Source of the DNA: Lysinibacillus pakistanensis
Lineage (GTDB): Bacteria > Bacillota > Bacilli > Bacillales_A > Planococcaceae
Reading direction: 5' to 3'
Length of the DNA: 64,000 nt
NCBI GenBank assembly: GCA_001312325.1
Contig: BBDJ01000002.1
Span: 257,612-321,611, forward strand
Under the pieces are notes generated by a model. That model did not search any database and was not told the origin of the DNA. It saw only the letters and a list, made by a program, of their open reading frames with translations. The translations under genes were made by a program, and so were the position numbers. This document shows, piece after piece, positions 19,780-30,056 of the stretch. Each line of letters begins with the position of its first letter. The stretch's first letter is position 1.

Positions 19780-20892
19780 ATGAGCGATTTTAAAAAGCAG
19801 ATGGATCAAATTGATATTCCCAAATCGTTACATAAGCGTAGTCTACAAGGAATCGAACAGGCAAGGAAAGAGCAGCAAAAGTCTCAGCGTTGGCTACCAA
19901 AAATAATAACGATTGCAGTGACACTTGCCGCAGGAGGCTTTATTGCATTGAGCATAGAGCAGGGGGGGACAAACAATCATCAGGGGGCAAGTACAACTTT
20001 GGTTCAAGAGCAATTTTCTTCCTATACATATTTGGGAATTGCTATTTTATGTATATCGATAATATTGTTAATAACTAAAAGAAAAATAGAATCAGGATCT
20101 GATAAAGTAAAAACGCTTGGCGTTGCAGCAGTATTGATTTTATTACTCGGAAACAGTGCATTATTTTTACAACATCAGTTAGTTAACCCTTTAGTTATTC
20201 CAACATCAATAGAGGTAAATAAAGATGAACAAAATGGTTTTGAGATACGTTATATAACGAATCATAATGACCATCGCTATGTAAAATTTCTACAGGCTGA
20301 TGATGTAATCCTACCAATAGCTTATTTTACATCAAAGCAAGACAATCTTATTAATGGATTTTATTATCCATACGATACCTACCAATCATTACGTTATCAG
20401 TATATTCGGGACGCATATTTTCAAGCCGATTTATCAGAGATTGAAAAAATTATGGCAAGTAAGGATGTATATCTTATTCTAAGTGATGATGCAAAAATAA
20501 AGGCTCCCCTTTCTCTAAATATTTATCAAAATGACAATCAGGTACCTCATCAAAGCTTTCGTGCTTCTAGAGACCAAGATGAGCATGTGATTTCCTTTAT
20601 ACTTGAGCAGGATGCTGTATTAGATGATTTTTATGTTCCACCCTTATTAGAAAACCAAATCATCTTAAAGGAATTTATAGTTAATAATCAACCGTTTACT
20701 TCGAAAAATTTTCCGATTTCATTGAAAAAAGGTCAACGTATTGAACTGATTATTCAGTTTAAGGATTCTCCTTTTGATATGAATGCTTCAGTAGGTTTAA
20801 GTGGGCCAGATGGTTACTTATTAACAAAAGTATTTTCCCAAGTCTACTTTACAGAAAGTATGGTGAAAAAGGTGCGTGAAATGAATGAATGA
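19780..20892 (+). CDS. Putative membrane-bound anti-sigma factor
   Basis: This protein of about 370 residues starts 2 bases after the corrected sigma stop with an AGGAGGGG site. The first 37 residues are charged and cytoplasmic-looking. Three hydrophobic segments follow at about 38-60, 83-100 and 112-128, then a large extracytoplasmic domain of about 235 residues that I do not recognise. The arrangement (sigma gene, then a short cytosolic head, membrane helices and an outer sensor domain) is that of anti-sigma factors. The role is inferred from position and topology. Confidence 0.7.
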   Translation: MSDFKKQMDQIDIPKSLHKRSLQGIEQARKEQQKSQRWLPKIITIAVTLAAGGFIALSIEQGGTNNHQGASTTLVQEQFSSYTYLGIAILCISIILLITKRKIESGSDKVKTLGVAAVLILLLGNSALFLQHQLVNPLVIPTSIEVNKDEQNGFEIRYITNHNDHRYVKFLQADDVILPIAYFTSKQDNLINGFYYPYDTYQSLRYQYIRDAYFQADLSEIEKIMASKDVYLILSDDAKIKAPLSLNIYQNDNQVPHQSFRASRDQDEHVISFILEQDAVLDDFYVPPLLENQIILKEFIVNNQPFTSKNFPISLKKGQRIELIIQFKDSPFDMNASVGLSGPDGYLLTKVFSQVYFTESMVKKVREMNE

Positions 20893-21522
20893 AACAAAGG
20901 AACATGTTAAACTTTTACAATGGTTTGCTATAGCTTTATTTTTACAATTGCTTTATTTCAATATTTTTAAGTATGTCAATATTCTTCAAGATATATTGGT
21001 TTATGGGGCCTATTTAAAGAGTCTTTCATATAGTAAAAAGGTTACACCAGTAAAAAAAATACATTGGTATAGCTATAGTTTTGGCATTAGTAAGTAATAT
21101 TTTTTTCTCAGCAGCTATTGTTCTACTGGAGTACTGTTTTCATTGCAGGAATGGATTTACTAATTATTATGGAGTTTTGCAAAATATTAGTTTCATTAGA
21201 ACAGCGCTATAATGCTCATGGTCCTACTGCCCGTGTGCTAAAAAAATATGTCATAATTGTATTTGCTGTTATTGTAAGTTGGACAATGTTAAGCAATTTA
21301 CCAAGAGATTGGCAGATAGGGTTGTTGGTGCTGGGGGCATTTCTTTTATTTGTAGTGAATATCCGTTTATTCTTCCATGTTTTATCTCTACGAAAGCATG
21401 TAAAGAAAAAAATCATTTGTCGTTACATATTTGTAAAAATGACTGACCATTCATTTTGTGTTACACTCTTTTTACAGAAAGCAAAGGGGGGAAATGGATG
21501 TTTAAACGAGAGAAAAGTATAG
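20885..21522 (+). CDS. Membrane protein of unknown function in the sigma operon, frameshifts
   Basis: A multi-pass membrane protein overlapping the anti-sigma stop by 8 bases. The frame breaks in the A8 run near 21050-21057 and again near 21115, after which hydrophobic segments continue. The 3' end is uncertain: an A7 run near 21408 could end the protein early, near 21440, instead of at 21522. About four to five membrane helices and no known motif. It is probably the third member of the sigma/anti-sigma operon. Confidence 0.55.
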
Positions 21523-22330
21523 AAATTCAACAGAATCAGGATGTTCAATGTGCGCAAGGTAAAGTTGCAGTACAGGGCATTGGCATGAGTGTTTATAGTT
21601 TTTTTTCGTGGATGGTTTACTTATTGATGCAGGCTCGTACTCACTATCACAGGAGTTTCAATCCTTCTTTTCAGAGATACCGATTGAGCAATTAGCATTA
21701 ACACATTCCCATGAGGATCATGCAGGAAATGCAGCATGGATTCAGCAGTATAAGAAGGCCCCTATTTTTGTTCATCATGATTCCGTGCAAATTTGTGCCG
21801 AAGATGGAGAGTATCCACTTTATCGACATGCACTATGGGGAGAGCGACCTGCATTTGTTGCTCAACCACTAGGTGAATCCTTACAATCAAGATCAGCAAT
21901 ATGGGATGTCATTGAAACTCCTGGGCATACAACCGATCATGTTTCGTTTTACAATCGAGAAACCGGCGCCATGTTCACAGGTGATTTATTTATACAGACA
22001 AAAACCAAGGTTGTTCTGGATGAAGAAAACATTGTACATACCTTGGCATCTTTAAAGAAGCTATTAAACTATGATTTCGAGGCAATATATTGCTGCCATG
22101 CAGGCTATATTGCGGATGGTCGATCGAAAATTCTAAATAAAATCGCTTATTTAGAGGACATGGAAGGGCGAGTGAAGCAACTATTTAATCAAGGTTATAC
22201 AGTGGAAGAAATCACTAAGTCTATCTTCCCTCGCGAATATCCAATTACAAAAGTATCAGGGGAGCAGTGGTCTTCCAAGCATATCATTACCGCTTTTATA
22301 CAGCAGTTTAAGCAAGAGTCCTTTACATAG
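21498..22330 (+). CDS. MBL-fold metallo-hydrolase, frameshift
   Basis: A metallo-beta-lactamase-fold hydrolase of about 277 residues. The metal-binding motif THSHEDHAGN is near 21705, a second metal histidine in ETPGHTTDH near 21925, FTGDLF near 21980 and a late CCHAGY. ATG 21498 follows AAAGGGGGG. The T8 run at 21599-21606 breaks the frame after SVYSFF, and VDGLLIDAGS follows in the next frame. Substrate unknown. The start may overlap the end of the preceding gene, or the gene may have its own promoter. Confidence 0.88.
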
Positions 22331-22342
22331 GGCTCTTTTTTT
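22314..22342 (+). terminator. Terminator overlapping the MBL stop
   Basis: AAGAGTCC pairs with GGGCTCTT around TTTACATA and is followed by a T7 run. Confidence 0.75.
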
Positions 22343-22371
22343 GTTTGATGGGGATTAAAAGCTCTGAACCT

Positions 22372-22585
22372 GAAAAGAGCTCGGGTCCAAGAGAGGGTTG
22401 CTCAGGTGCTACTGAAAAGCGCTCGGGTCCAAGAGAAAGTCGCTCAGGTACCACCGAAAAGCGCTCGGGTTCAAGAGAAAATCGCTCAGGTACCACCGAA
22501 AAGCGCTCGGGTCCAAGTGAAAGTCGCTCAGGTGCCACGGAAAAGTGCTCGGGTTCAAGAGAGAACCGCTCAGTTGCCAAGAAGA
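22372..22585. repeat. 42-bp minisatellite built from 21-bp half-units
   Basis: About five tandem units of a 42-base repeat (AAGCGCTCGGGTCCAAGAGA.. alternating with AAGTCGCTCAGGTACCACCG..). The two 21-base halves resemble each other. Because 21 is a multiple of three, several frames on both strands stay open: plus-strand SGxxEKR-type repeats and minus-strand heptads ERFSLEP/ERFSVVP. The minus frame (22323-22613) begins with a hydrophobic MGIMAVLFLAT but has no clear ribosome site, so I do not call a gene. Confidence 0.85.
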
Positions 22586-22656
22586 GAACCGCCATTATTC
22601 CCATAAAAGCCACTCAAATCCATGCCACTTTCCTGTATTTAAAACAGAATACTTAA

Positions 22657-23025
22657 AACAGAATAATAAAAAAAGTTTGTGAAAAAAATGTGGAGAAAAT
22701 GTGACAACGCTAGATTTTGCAATGGATACGCTTACATAAGTTTGTGAAAAATTTCTCATTTACATAAGAAAAATACTATGTGAATAGTTGAACAGGTTTA
22801 ATCGCGGTATAAATACATTTATTAAAAAGGTACCTCACGCATTAATTATATAAAAATAATTGATTGTGAAATTAGTAACAAGACTAAATAGTTTGATAAA
22901 TGATAGAAAATATTGTTCTTTCAAAGAAATTTTGAAATTGACAGAAAATTTCGTTGACTATATTTTCACAAAGTATTATGATTCTGAAATATAATAAAAA
23001 TTCACAGGGAAAAGGTTGGGATAGA
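22657..23025. other. Intergenic region before the malic enzyme gene
   Basis: AT-rich leader holding the promoter at 22938-22966. No gene or other structure is recognised. Confidence 0.6.
22938..22966 (+). promoter_or_regulatory. Sigma-A promoter of the malic enzyme gene
   Basis: TTGACA, 17-base spacer, TATTTT, about 60 bases before ATG 23026. Confidence 0.6.
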
Positions 23026-24228
23026 ATGGATGTTATGAAAAAGGCGTTAGAAATGCATGCACACTATAATGGAAAATTAGAGGTTATTTCAAAGGTGCCG
23101 GTACAGGATTCCTATGATCTAAGTTTGGCGTATTCTCCAGGAGTTGCTGCACCATGTGTAGAGATTGAGAGAAATCCTTCACTTGTTTACGACTATACAA
23201 TGAAGGGGAATATGGTAGCGATTGTGTCAGATGGGACAGCGGTTTTAGGGTTAGGAGACATTGGTCCAAAGGCAGCATTACCAGTAATGGAAGGGAAGGC
23301 GATTTTATTAAAGCGTTTTGCCAATGTTGATGCTTTTCCTATATGTTTAGATACGAAAAATACGGATGAAATCGTCAGCATTGTGAAGGCGCTTGCTCCA
23401 ACCTTTGGTGCCATTAACCTAGAAGATATTTCGGCACCAAGATGTTTTGAGATTGAGGATCGTCTACGTCAAGAATGTGAAATTCCTGTGTTCCACGATG
23501 ATCAGCATGGAACGGCCATTGTTGTAGGAGCGGGGATGATTAATGCCAACCGAATTGTAAAGAAAGATGTGGCCACAATGAAGGTTGTTATTAACGGTGC
23601 AGGGGCAGCGGGCATTGCTATTTTGCGTATTCTTGTGCAAATGGGCTACAAAAATATTTATATGTGTGATACAAAAGGAATTATTTATGAAGGACGCGTT
23701 GAAGGCATGAATCCAATTAAGGAAACGGTTGCTCATTTAACGAATCCTCAAAAAATACATGGTACTTTGGATGATGCGCTGGTTGATGCAGATGTCTTTA
23801 TAGGTGTATCTGTTGCTAACTTGTTAACAGAAGCCCATATTAATTCAATGAATGATGATCCAGTGGTATTTGCACTAGCGAATCCAAATCCAGAAATTAC
23901 GTATGAGAATGCGAAGGCTTGGGGTGTACGTGTTATGGGAACAGGACGCTCTGATTATCCAAATCAAATTAACAATGTACTTGCTTTCCCTGGGATTTTC
24001 AGAGGAGCCTTAGATGTACGTGCAACAGATATTAATGAGGCAATGAAGCTAGCTGCAGTAGAGGCAATTGCATCTCTTGTAAGTGATGAGGACTTACATG
24101 AAGAATATATCGTTCCAAAATCCTTAGACGATCGTGTTGTTGAAACTGTATCACGTGCAGTAAGTGGTGCTGCTGTAGAATCTGGCGTATCTGAGCTATT
24201 CCAACAAAATACAGTGCTTACCGTGTAA
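23026..24228 (+). CDS. NAD(P)-dependent malic enzyme
   Basis: Malate to pyruvate plus CO2 (oxidative decarboxylation), the short bacterial YtsJ/MaeB-like form of 400 residues. Visible motifs: SLAYSPGVAAPC, the catalytic/metal segment INLEDISAPRCFEIE, FHDDQHGTA, the nucleotide-binding NGAGAAGIA, and ALANPNPEI. I start at ATG 23026 because the upstream in-frame ATG (22954) lies within the promoter -10 region. The gene is intact, monocistronic and followed by a terminator. Confidence 0.94.
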   Translation: MDVMKKALEMHAHYNGKLEVISKVPVQDSYDLSLAYSPGVAAPCVEIERNPSLVYDYTMKGNMVAIVSDGTAVLGLGDIGPKAALPVMEGKAILLKRFANVDAFPICLDTKNTDEIVSIVKALAPTFGAINLEDISAPRCFEIEDRLRQECEIPVFHDDQHGTAIVVGAGMINANRIVKKDVATMKVVINGAGAAGIAILRILVQMGYKNIYMCDTKGIIYEGRVEGMNPIKETVAHLTNPQKIHGTLDDALVDADVFIGVSVANLLTEAHINSMNDDPVVFALANPNPEITYENAKAWGVRVMGTGRSDYPNQINNVLAFPGIFRGALDVRATDINEAMKLAAVEAIASLVSDEDLHEEYIVPKSLDDRVVETVSRAVSGAAVESGVSELFQQNTVLTV

Positions 24229-24239
24229 CAACTTTAAAG

Positions 24240-24280
24240 CAGATGTAGGAAAACAATACGTTTTTCACATCTGTTTTTTT
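24240..24280 (+). terminator. Terminator of the malic enzyme gene
   Basis: CAGATGT/ACATCTG with an extended GGAAAA..TTTTTC inner stem, then seven T. Confidence 0.85.
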
Positions 24281-24464
24281 GCACTTGTGGAATATGCGTA
24301 GAATTTGCTCGAAAAATGTTGTTATTTGTCTTTTGATGTAATAAAATATGAGTATATTGTAATGATTTACAGTTATGTTTTGAAAGTATAAAATATTTAT
24401 TTGTTTTAAAATTTAATAAAAAAATAGGTCTTTAGTCTTTTTATAAGGAGAGTGGTTTATTAAT

Positions 24465-26202
24465 ATGAAATTAAAATCTATTAAAACAAAACTAATTGCT
24501 TTTTCTTTACTTCTTTTAATGATCCCTTTAGTTGTTTTAGGGTTTTTCAGCTATCAACAAAGTAAGACCAATCTGGAAATGGTTGGGAAAGAAAACTTGA
24601 AAAATAGTGTGGAAATGACAATAGTGATGATTGAGCAATTAAATAAAGAGGTGCAGGCAGGGAAAATACCGTTAACAGAAGCTCAAGAAAAAGTGAAAGT
24701 AGCAATTTTGGGTGAGAAAGATACCGAAGGAAAGCGGCCAATAAATAAAAATATCAAATTAGGTGAAAACGGTTATATTTTTATTGTTGACCAAGAGGGA
24801 AAATCAATTGCCCATCCCAGTATAGAAGGATCAAATGTGTGGGAAGAGCAGGATAGTAATGGCGTAAAATATATTCAAGATGCAATTAAAGTTGGGAATA
24901 ATGGTGGAGGCTTTGTTACATATGACTGGAAAATGCCCAATTCAGAGAAACTAGAGCAGAAAGAAATATATGCCGAAACAGAACCGAATTGGGGTTGGAC
25001 GATTAGTGCTAGTACATATTTAATCGAATTTAATAAACCAGCTGATAGTATTTTAACAATAACATTAGTGGTTATCGGTATTGCAATTGTTGTTGGTATT
25101 TTCGTAATTTGGATGTACACAAGTAGCATGACTAGGCCTATTAATCGAGTAGCTGAAGCGATGGAACTTTTTGCAGAAGGAGATTTATCTCAAGAGCTGA
25201 TGACAATTAAATCCAAAGATGAGATTGGAAAATTAGCGAGTGCCATGAATCAAATGCAACTAAAGCTAAAGGATATGATTCATCATATTTATCAAGCTTC
25301 AGATATGATTAACCATTCCAGTCAAGAATTAACGCAATCTGCAACAGAAGTAAAGGTGGGAACCGAGCAGGTAGCAATAACGATGCATGAATTGGCATCT
25401 GGTGCTGAGGGACAAGCTCACCATGCCAATGAACTAACATCATTGATGGAACGTTTCACCTCAGATTTATTGGAAACGAATCGACATGGTGGACATATAC
25501 ACCAATCTTCTGTTGATGTGTTGGCACTAACCGAAGAGGGAAATCATTTGATGGCGACTTCTAATAATCAGATGGTTAAAATAGATAGCATTGTGCAGAA
25601 CGCTGTGGTGAGAGTAAAAAAACTTGATGCTCAAGCGCAAGAAATTTCAAAATTAGTCGTTGTCATTAAAGATATTGCGGATCAAACTAATTTATTAGCA
25701 TTGAATGCTGCAATTGAAGCGGCAAGAGCTGGTGAGCATGGAAAAGGATTTGCAGTGGTTGCAGATGAGGTTAGAAAATTAGCAGAGCAAGTGGCGTTTT
25801 CAGTGAATGATATAACAGGTATTGTCACAAATATTCAGCAAGATTTTGATGTTGTAACATCCTCTTTAGAGGGTGGATACCAAGAGGTGCAAGCTGGAAC
25901 AAATCAAATAAAAGCTACAAGTGAAACGTTTAACACAATCAGTGAATCCATCAATGAAGTAGTAGAAAGTGTTAAATTAATCTCAATAAATTTATCAGCT
26001 GTGTCTGAAGATGGTCAAAAAAATGAATAGCGCTATACAGGAAATTGCTGCAGTAGCAGAGGAATCAGCGGCTGGTGTTGAGCAAACAACTGCGACAACG
26101 GAGCAGACAAGTAGTTCGATGGAAGAAATGACAGGAAAATCTGAGCAATTATCAGAATTAGCCTTAAAATTGAAGGGCTTAGTTTCACAATTTAAACTTT
26201 AA
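24465..26202 (+). CDS. Methyl-accepting chemotaxis protein with single Cache domain, frameshift
   Basis: A chemoreceptor of about 578 residues. The N-terminal membrane helix is at residues 10-29. An extracellular sCache_2-like sensor at about 35-190 has [27 protein letters not shown] and [11 protein letters not shown] second membrane helix is at about 197-218, followed by HAMP. The signalling hairpin tip [19 protein letters not shown] is near 25685. Cache proteins of this type bind small carboxylates or similar ligands. An A7 run near 26019-26025 breaks the frame; removing one base joins the last 60 residues, which carry a repeated methylation-type Glu/Gln/Ser/Thr stretch. A GGAGA site is 13 bases upstream of ATG. 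Confidence 0.92.
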
Positions 26203-26206
26203 AGCA

Positions 26207-26243
26207 AAAATCCCCACTCTTTCAAAAGAAGGGGGATTTTTTT
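26207..26243 (+). terminator. Terminator between the MCP and YIP1 genes
   Basis: AAAATCCCC pairs with GGGGATTTT, followed by T. It probably serves both converging genes. Confidence 0.8.
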
Positions 26244-26896
26244 ACATCATGCCAATACCAATGATGCCAATCAGGATGATAAAGAAAAGTACAAAGAAAA
26301 TGACAAATAAAATAATTGATGGAATTAAGATTGTAAAGAAAGCCATCCAATTTGAGATTTGATGTGCCTCTGCCACAGCGCCTACACTAATCACGAATGA
26401 CCAAATGAAAACCACAAACGACACCAACGTTGTTGGCCAGAAAATCCAAGGAAGGGTGCCTATGAAATTTGGATCCATTAAGGACTCAGGTGAAGTGAAT
26501 AGCCAAACAATATAAAATGGAATAAGAACAATAAAAGGTATGGCTGTTAGGCTCAAGCTTCTGAATAAATCTGAGAATGTACCAGTTCCTTTGAAAAGCT
26601 TACCAAATAACCATGTTAAAAGGGCAGAGAACCCTGTTCCAATAATACCTGCAATGGGCGCGAAAATCACACATAATAACAACAGTATCCAAGGAGAAAA
26701 ATCTGGAATGAATTCTTGATCGATCAGCCTGATAGTAACGAACCAATATAACTAATGGAAAGAATCAGAATGGCATAGCCAGTTGTTGTTTTTTTTCGTC
26801 AATCATATAACGGGCTGTTTGCTTTGGATGGAGCCAAACAGATAGAAATGGATTAAGTTTCGGCCTTTCCTGTTGTGTGTCATTATAATGTTCCAT
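26242..26896 (-). CDS. YIP1-family membrane protein, frameshifts
   Basis: A five-helix membrane protein of the Yip1 type, about 218 residues. ATG 26896 follows GGAGGTA. The N-terminal part (about 65 residues with LNPFLSVWLHPKQTARYMI) lies in other frames: an A8 run near 26791-26798 and a second indel near 26735 separate it from the main frame 26242-26682. The PKQT-R motif near the start followed by membrane helices is typical of bacterial Yip1 proteins, whose function is unknown. Confidence 0.75.
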
Positions 26897-27102
26897 TAAA
26901 CTACCTCCAAATAAAATAATAATATAATTCATACAAATGAGAGCGATAAAACTTGAAATATATGATTCTATACAATATACGGATGGATTGGTGAAAAGTT
27001 TCGTCTAATAAAAAAAATTGTTCAGAAGTACGAAAATACTTACTGAACAAATTAAAATGCGATATGAACATCCCTTGCAATTTGAAGGAAATAAATGATT
27101 AG

Positions 27103-27787
27103 TCAGCTAGTATAATTTTTTTCAAGCTCTAACGGCTCGATGTATTGTTCGCCTTTGTAAGCGCGCATATTGCCACCAGAAATTTCATCAATTAATAAAA
27201 TTTCATTGGTTTTTGCATCACGGCCAAATTCTAATTTAATATCATAAAGTGTTAATTCCTTTTTTTGCAAGCTCAGCAGCAACAAATTTAGCAATTTCAA
27301 TTGTACGTTGCTTTAAAATAGCATATTCTTCGTGTGTTAACAGGTTTAACATAGCTAAAGCATCTTCAGAAATAGGAGGATCAAGTCGATCGTCATCTTT
27401 TATTGTTACTTCTACAAAGGAATCTAAATCTTGTCCTTCCTGTGCGTAAGCGCCATAGCGACGTAAGAAAGAACCAACAGCTTTAAAGCGGCAAATAACC
27501 TCTAAGCCTTTCCCAAAAACCGTTGCAGGCTTTACAGTCATTGTGGCATCGTCAAAATTTGCATCTACGTAGTGAGTTGGAACACCTTGTTCATTTAGCT
27601 TTGAGTAGAAATAAGAAGTTAGGCGAAGACCAGCAAGACCAGCACCGTCAATTGTTAATCCTACAGTATTGGCACCTGGATCAAATACGCCATTTTCTCC
27701 AGTTACATCATCTTTGAATTTCAATAAGTAATGACCATCTTCTAATTTGAACACATTTTTCGTTTTACCTGTATACAATAATTCCAC
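27103..27787 (-). CDS. purC: Phosphoribosylaminoimidazole-succinocarboxamide synthase (SAICAR synthetase), frameshift
   Basis: De novo purine synthesis, step seven: CAIR plus aspartate plus ATP gives SAICAR. The N-terminus LLYTGKTKNVFKLEDG and the segment LTLYDIKLEFGRD near the C-terminus are diagnostic. About 228 residues. GTG 27787 follows GGAGGG. The T8 run near 27260-27267 breaks the frame between AELAKKG and LTLYDI. The gene stands alone here, away from any pur operon, and its N-terminus is the clostridial-like short type. PurR-box-like sites lie upstream. Confidence 0.92.
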
Positions 27788-27825
27788 AATAAACCCTCCA
27801 ATATTTCATAGTACTCCATTAGTAT

Positions 27826-27868
27826 AACACGAATAATTTAATATTTTAATATTAAAATTGTTCGTTTA
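27826..27868 (-). promoter_or_regulatory. Candidate PurR operator upstream of purC
   Basis: Two inverted boxes with CGAAC-like cores face each other: GTTCG at 27860-27864 (CGAAC on the gene strand, flanked by AAT) and CGAAT at 27830-27834. They are separated by 25 AT-rich bases, close to the arrangement of tandem inverted PurBoxes in Bacillus. A further CGAACATTCG lies near 27930. Confidence 0.45.
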
Positions 27869-28031
27869 AGTGCTTTGTTTTTGTGATTTTTTTCACTTTT
27901 ATCTACTAAAAAATAAGATGATAACGAATGTTCGCTATCACCTTAAATAAAATAAGAAAATTCTAAATTTAAAGCATGGTTAACTCTTCTATTATCAGAG
28001 CTATTTTAAATTAGCAAAAAAAAGAATAATA

Positions 28032-29405
28032 TTAATAAACGCCCTCAGAAAGCATACCATTTGCTACTTTGATAAAGCCAGCAATGTTTGCCCCAATTAC
28101 AAGGTTTCCTGGATAGCCGTATTTTTCAGCTGCTGCTTTACTATCTGCATAAATATCTTTCATAATTTGATGTAATTTCGCATCTACTTTTTCAAATGAC
28201 CAGAATACACGACTTGAATCTTGTGCCATTTCAAGAGCAGATACAGCAACACCACCTGCATTTGCAGCCTTTGCAGGTCCGAATAAAACACCTGCATTTA
28301 AGAATTCGTTAATCGCTTCAAGGTCAGATGGCATGTTTGCGCCCTCACCAATTGCTTTGACACCATTCGAAATTAATGTACGCGCTGAATCACCGTTAAT
28401 TTCGTTTTGAGTAGCACATGGAAGCGCAATATCACATGGAATTGACCAAATACCTGTGCAACCTTCAGTAAATGTAGCATTTGGACGGTAGTTTACGTAA
28501 GTTGAAATACGGTCACCTTTTACTTCTTTAATTTCCTTAATCGCATCAAGATCTAAACCTTCTGGATCATACACATAGCCTGAAGAATCTGAGCAAGCAA
28601 CCACTTTCGCACCATATTGTTGTGCTTTTTCAATCGCATAAGTTGATACATTTCCTGAACCAGAAACAATGACTGTTTTACCCTCAAAAGAATCATTTGC
28701 ATCTTTTAGCATTTCCTTAACAAAGTACACAGTTCCATATCCAGTTGCCTCTTTACGAGCTAAAGAACCACCGTAGCCTGGCGTTTTACCAGTTAACACA
28801 CCAGATTCGTTTGCTTTTGTTAAACGCTTATATTGACCCCATAAATACCCAACTTCACGAGCACCTACACCGATATCACCAGCAGGAACATCGACATCTG
28901 GACCAATATGACGGTATAATTCAGTCATGAATGCTTGACAGAAACGCATGATTTCTGAATCTGATTTACCTTTTGGATCGAAGTTTGAGCCACCTTTACC
29001 ACCGCCGATTGGCTGGCCTGTTAAAGCATTTTTAAAGATTTGTTCAAAACCTAAAAACTTAATGATTGATTCGTTAACAGAAGGATGAAAACGAAGTCCG
29101 CCTTTGTATGGTCCCATTACGTTGCTGTATTGAACACGATAACCACGATTTACTTGTACTTGATTATTATCATCTTGCCAAGCAACACGGAAGGAAATGA
29201 TACGATCTGGCTCAACGATACGTGATAAAATATTGGCTTTTATATATTCAGGGTGTTGTGCAAATACAGGCACTAATGAAATGAAAATTTCTTCAGCTGC
29301 TTGTAAGAACTCCGCTTGATGACTATTTTGTTGTTTTAGTTGCTCGAATACACCATCAACGTATTCTTTTGCTAATTGTTCGTTGCTAACAGTTGTAGTT
29401 GTCAT
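28032..29405 (-). CDS. gdhA: Glutamate dehydrogenase, NADP-type hexameric
   Basis: 2-oxoglutarate plus ammonium to glutamate. The 457-residue intact protein belongs to the approximately 450-residue subfamily that is usually NADP-specific. Substrate-site motifs: MGPYKGGLRFHPSV, then PIGGGKGGSNFDPKGKS with the catalytic lysine region. Rossmann segment: VIVSGSGNVSTYA. I start at ATG 29405 because GGAGG (about 29413-29417) lies 9 bases upstream; an earlier in-frame TTG overlaps that site. Monocistronic. Confidence 0.95.
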   Translation of the reverse strand: MTTTTVSNEQLAKEYVDGVFEQLKQQNSHQAEFLQAAEEIFISLVPVFAQHPEYIKANILSRIVEPDRIISFRVAWQDDNNQVQVNRGYRVQYSNVMGPYKGGLRFHPSVNESIIKFLGFEQIFKNALTGQPIGGGKGGSNFDPKGKSDSEIMRFCQAFMTELYRHIGPDVDVPAGDIGVGAREVGYLWGQYKRLTKANESGVLTGKTPGYGGSLARKEATGYGTVYFVKEMLKDANDSFEGKTVIVSGSGNVSTYAIEKAQQYGAKVVACSDSSGYVYDPEGLDLDAIKEIKEVKGDRISTYVNYRPNATFTEGCTGIWSIPCDIALPCATQNEINGDSARTLISNGVKAIGEGANMPSDLEAINEFLNAGVLFGPAKAANAGGVAVSALEMAQDSSRVFWSFEKVDAKLHQIMKDIYADSKAAAEKYGYPGNLVIGANIAGFIKVANGMLSEGVY

Positions 29406-29591
29406 AATGAAAACCTCCAATTATTTGATAGGTGTATCGTATATCTATTTTTCACACTATTCAATAAAATACTTTTTCCAACAGTCTAAAGTTTGTGAAA
29501 AATTGAGCAAGAGGGGTTGTGAAATTGTTATATTGAAATAATTATAGGGTGAGTAATTCATCTAATTAAGAGAAGGGATTGATGCCTTATT

Positions 29592-30017
29592 GTGAAGGTT
29601 CTAATTGACGCTGATGCCTGTCCAGTAGTGGATTTAGCGTTATCTATATCATCTGAGTTTGAGATTGAAACTATCTTATTTTGCGATACATCTCATCGTA
29701 TTGAACGTGATAATGTAATAACAATAATTGTTCCTAAAGGTCCAGATTCGGTTGATTTCACGCTAGTGAATGCGCTTTCAAAACACGATATTGTCATTAC
29801 ACAGGATTATGGTTTAGCAGCAATGGTTTTGGCAAGAGGAGGGTATCCAATTGATCAAAATGGACGAGAAATGTCCAATGAAAATATCGAACGTTTGCTC
29901 GAAATGAGACATGTTGGACAGAAAATTAGACGTGCAGGTGGACGCACAAAGGGACCTAAAAAAAAGAACACAAGAAAACAATATTTCGTTCAAAATGAAA
30001 TTTCGACAAATTTGTGA
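29592..30017 (+). CDS. UPF0178/DUF188 family protein (YaiI/YqxD)
   Basis: A conserved 141-residue protein with a NYN/PIN-like fold and the diagnostic start (V-L-I-D-A-D-A-C-P-V) plus ITQDYGLA and KKKNTRKQ near the end. Family members are uncharacterised putative nucleases; the early acidic cluster (DADAC) would sit at the metal site. The GTG start is distant (13 bases) from AGAAGGG. Intact. Confidence 0.9.
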   Translation: MKVLIDADACPVVDLALSISSEFEIETILFCDTSHRIERDNVITIIVPKGPDSVDFTLVNALSKHDIVITQDYGLAAMVLARGGYPIDQNGREMSNENIERLLEMRHVGQKIRRAGGRTKGPKKKNTRKQYFVQNEISTNL

Positions 30018-30056
30018 ACGAGCAATTTTAGCGAAAAAAAATGGAGGAATCTGAAG

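Noticed and set aside
19540..20892. A sigma-anti-sigma fusion protein
   Set aside because: The fusion depends on an A8 run; removing one base gives a normal sigma C-terminus, a stop and a good ribosome site for a separate gene.
22345..22656. CRISPR-like array
   Set aside because: The repeats are contiguous 42-base units without unique spacers; it is a minisatellite.
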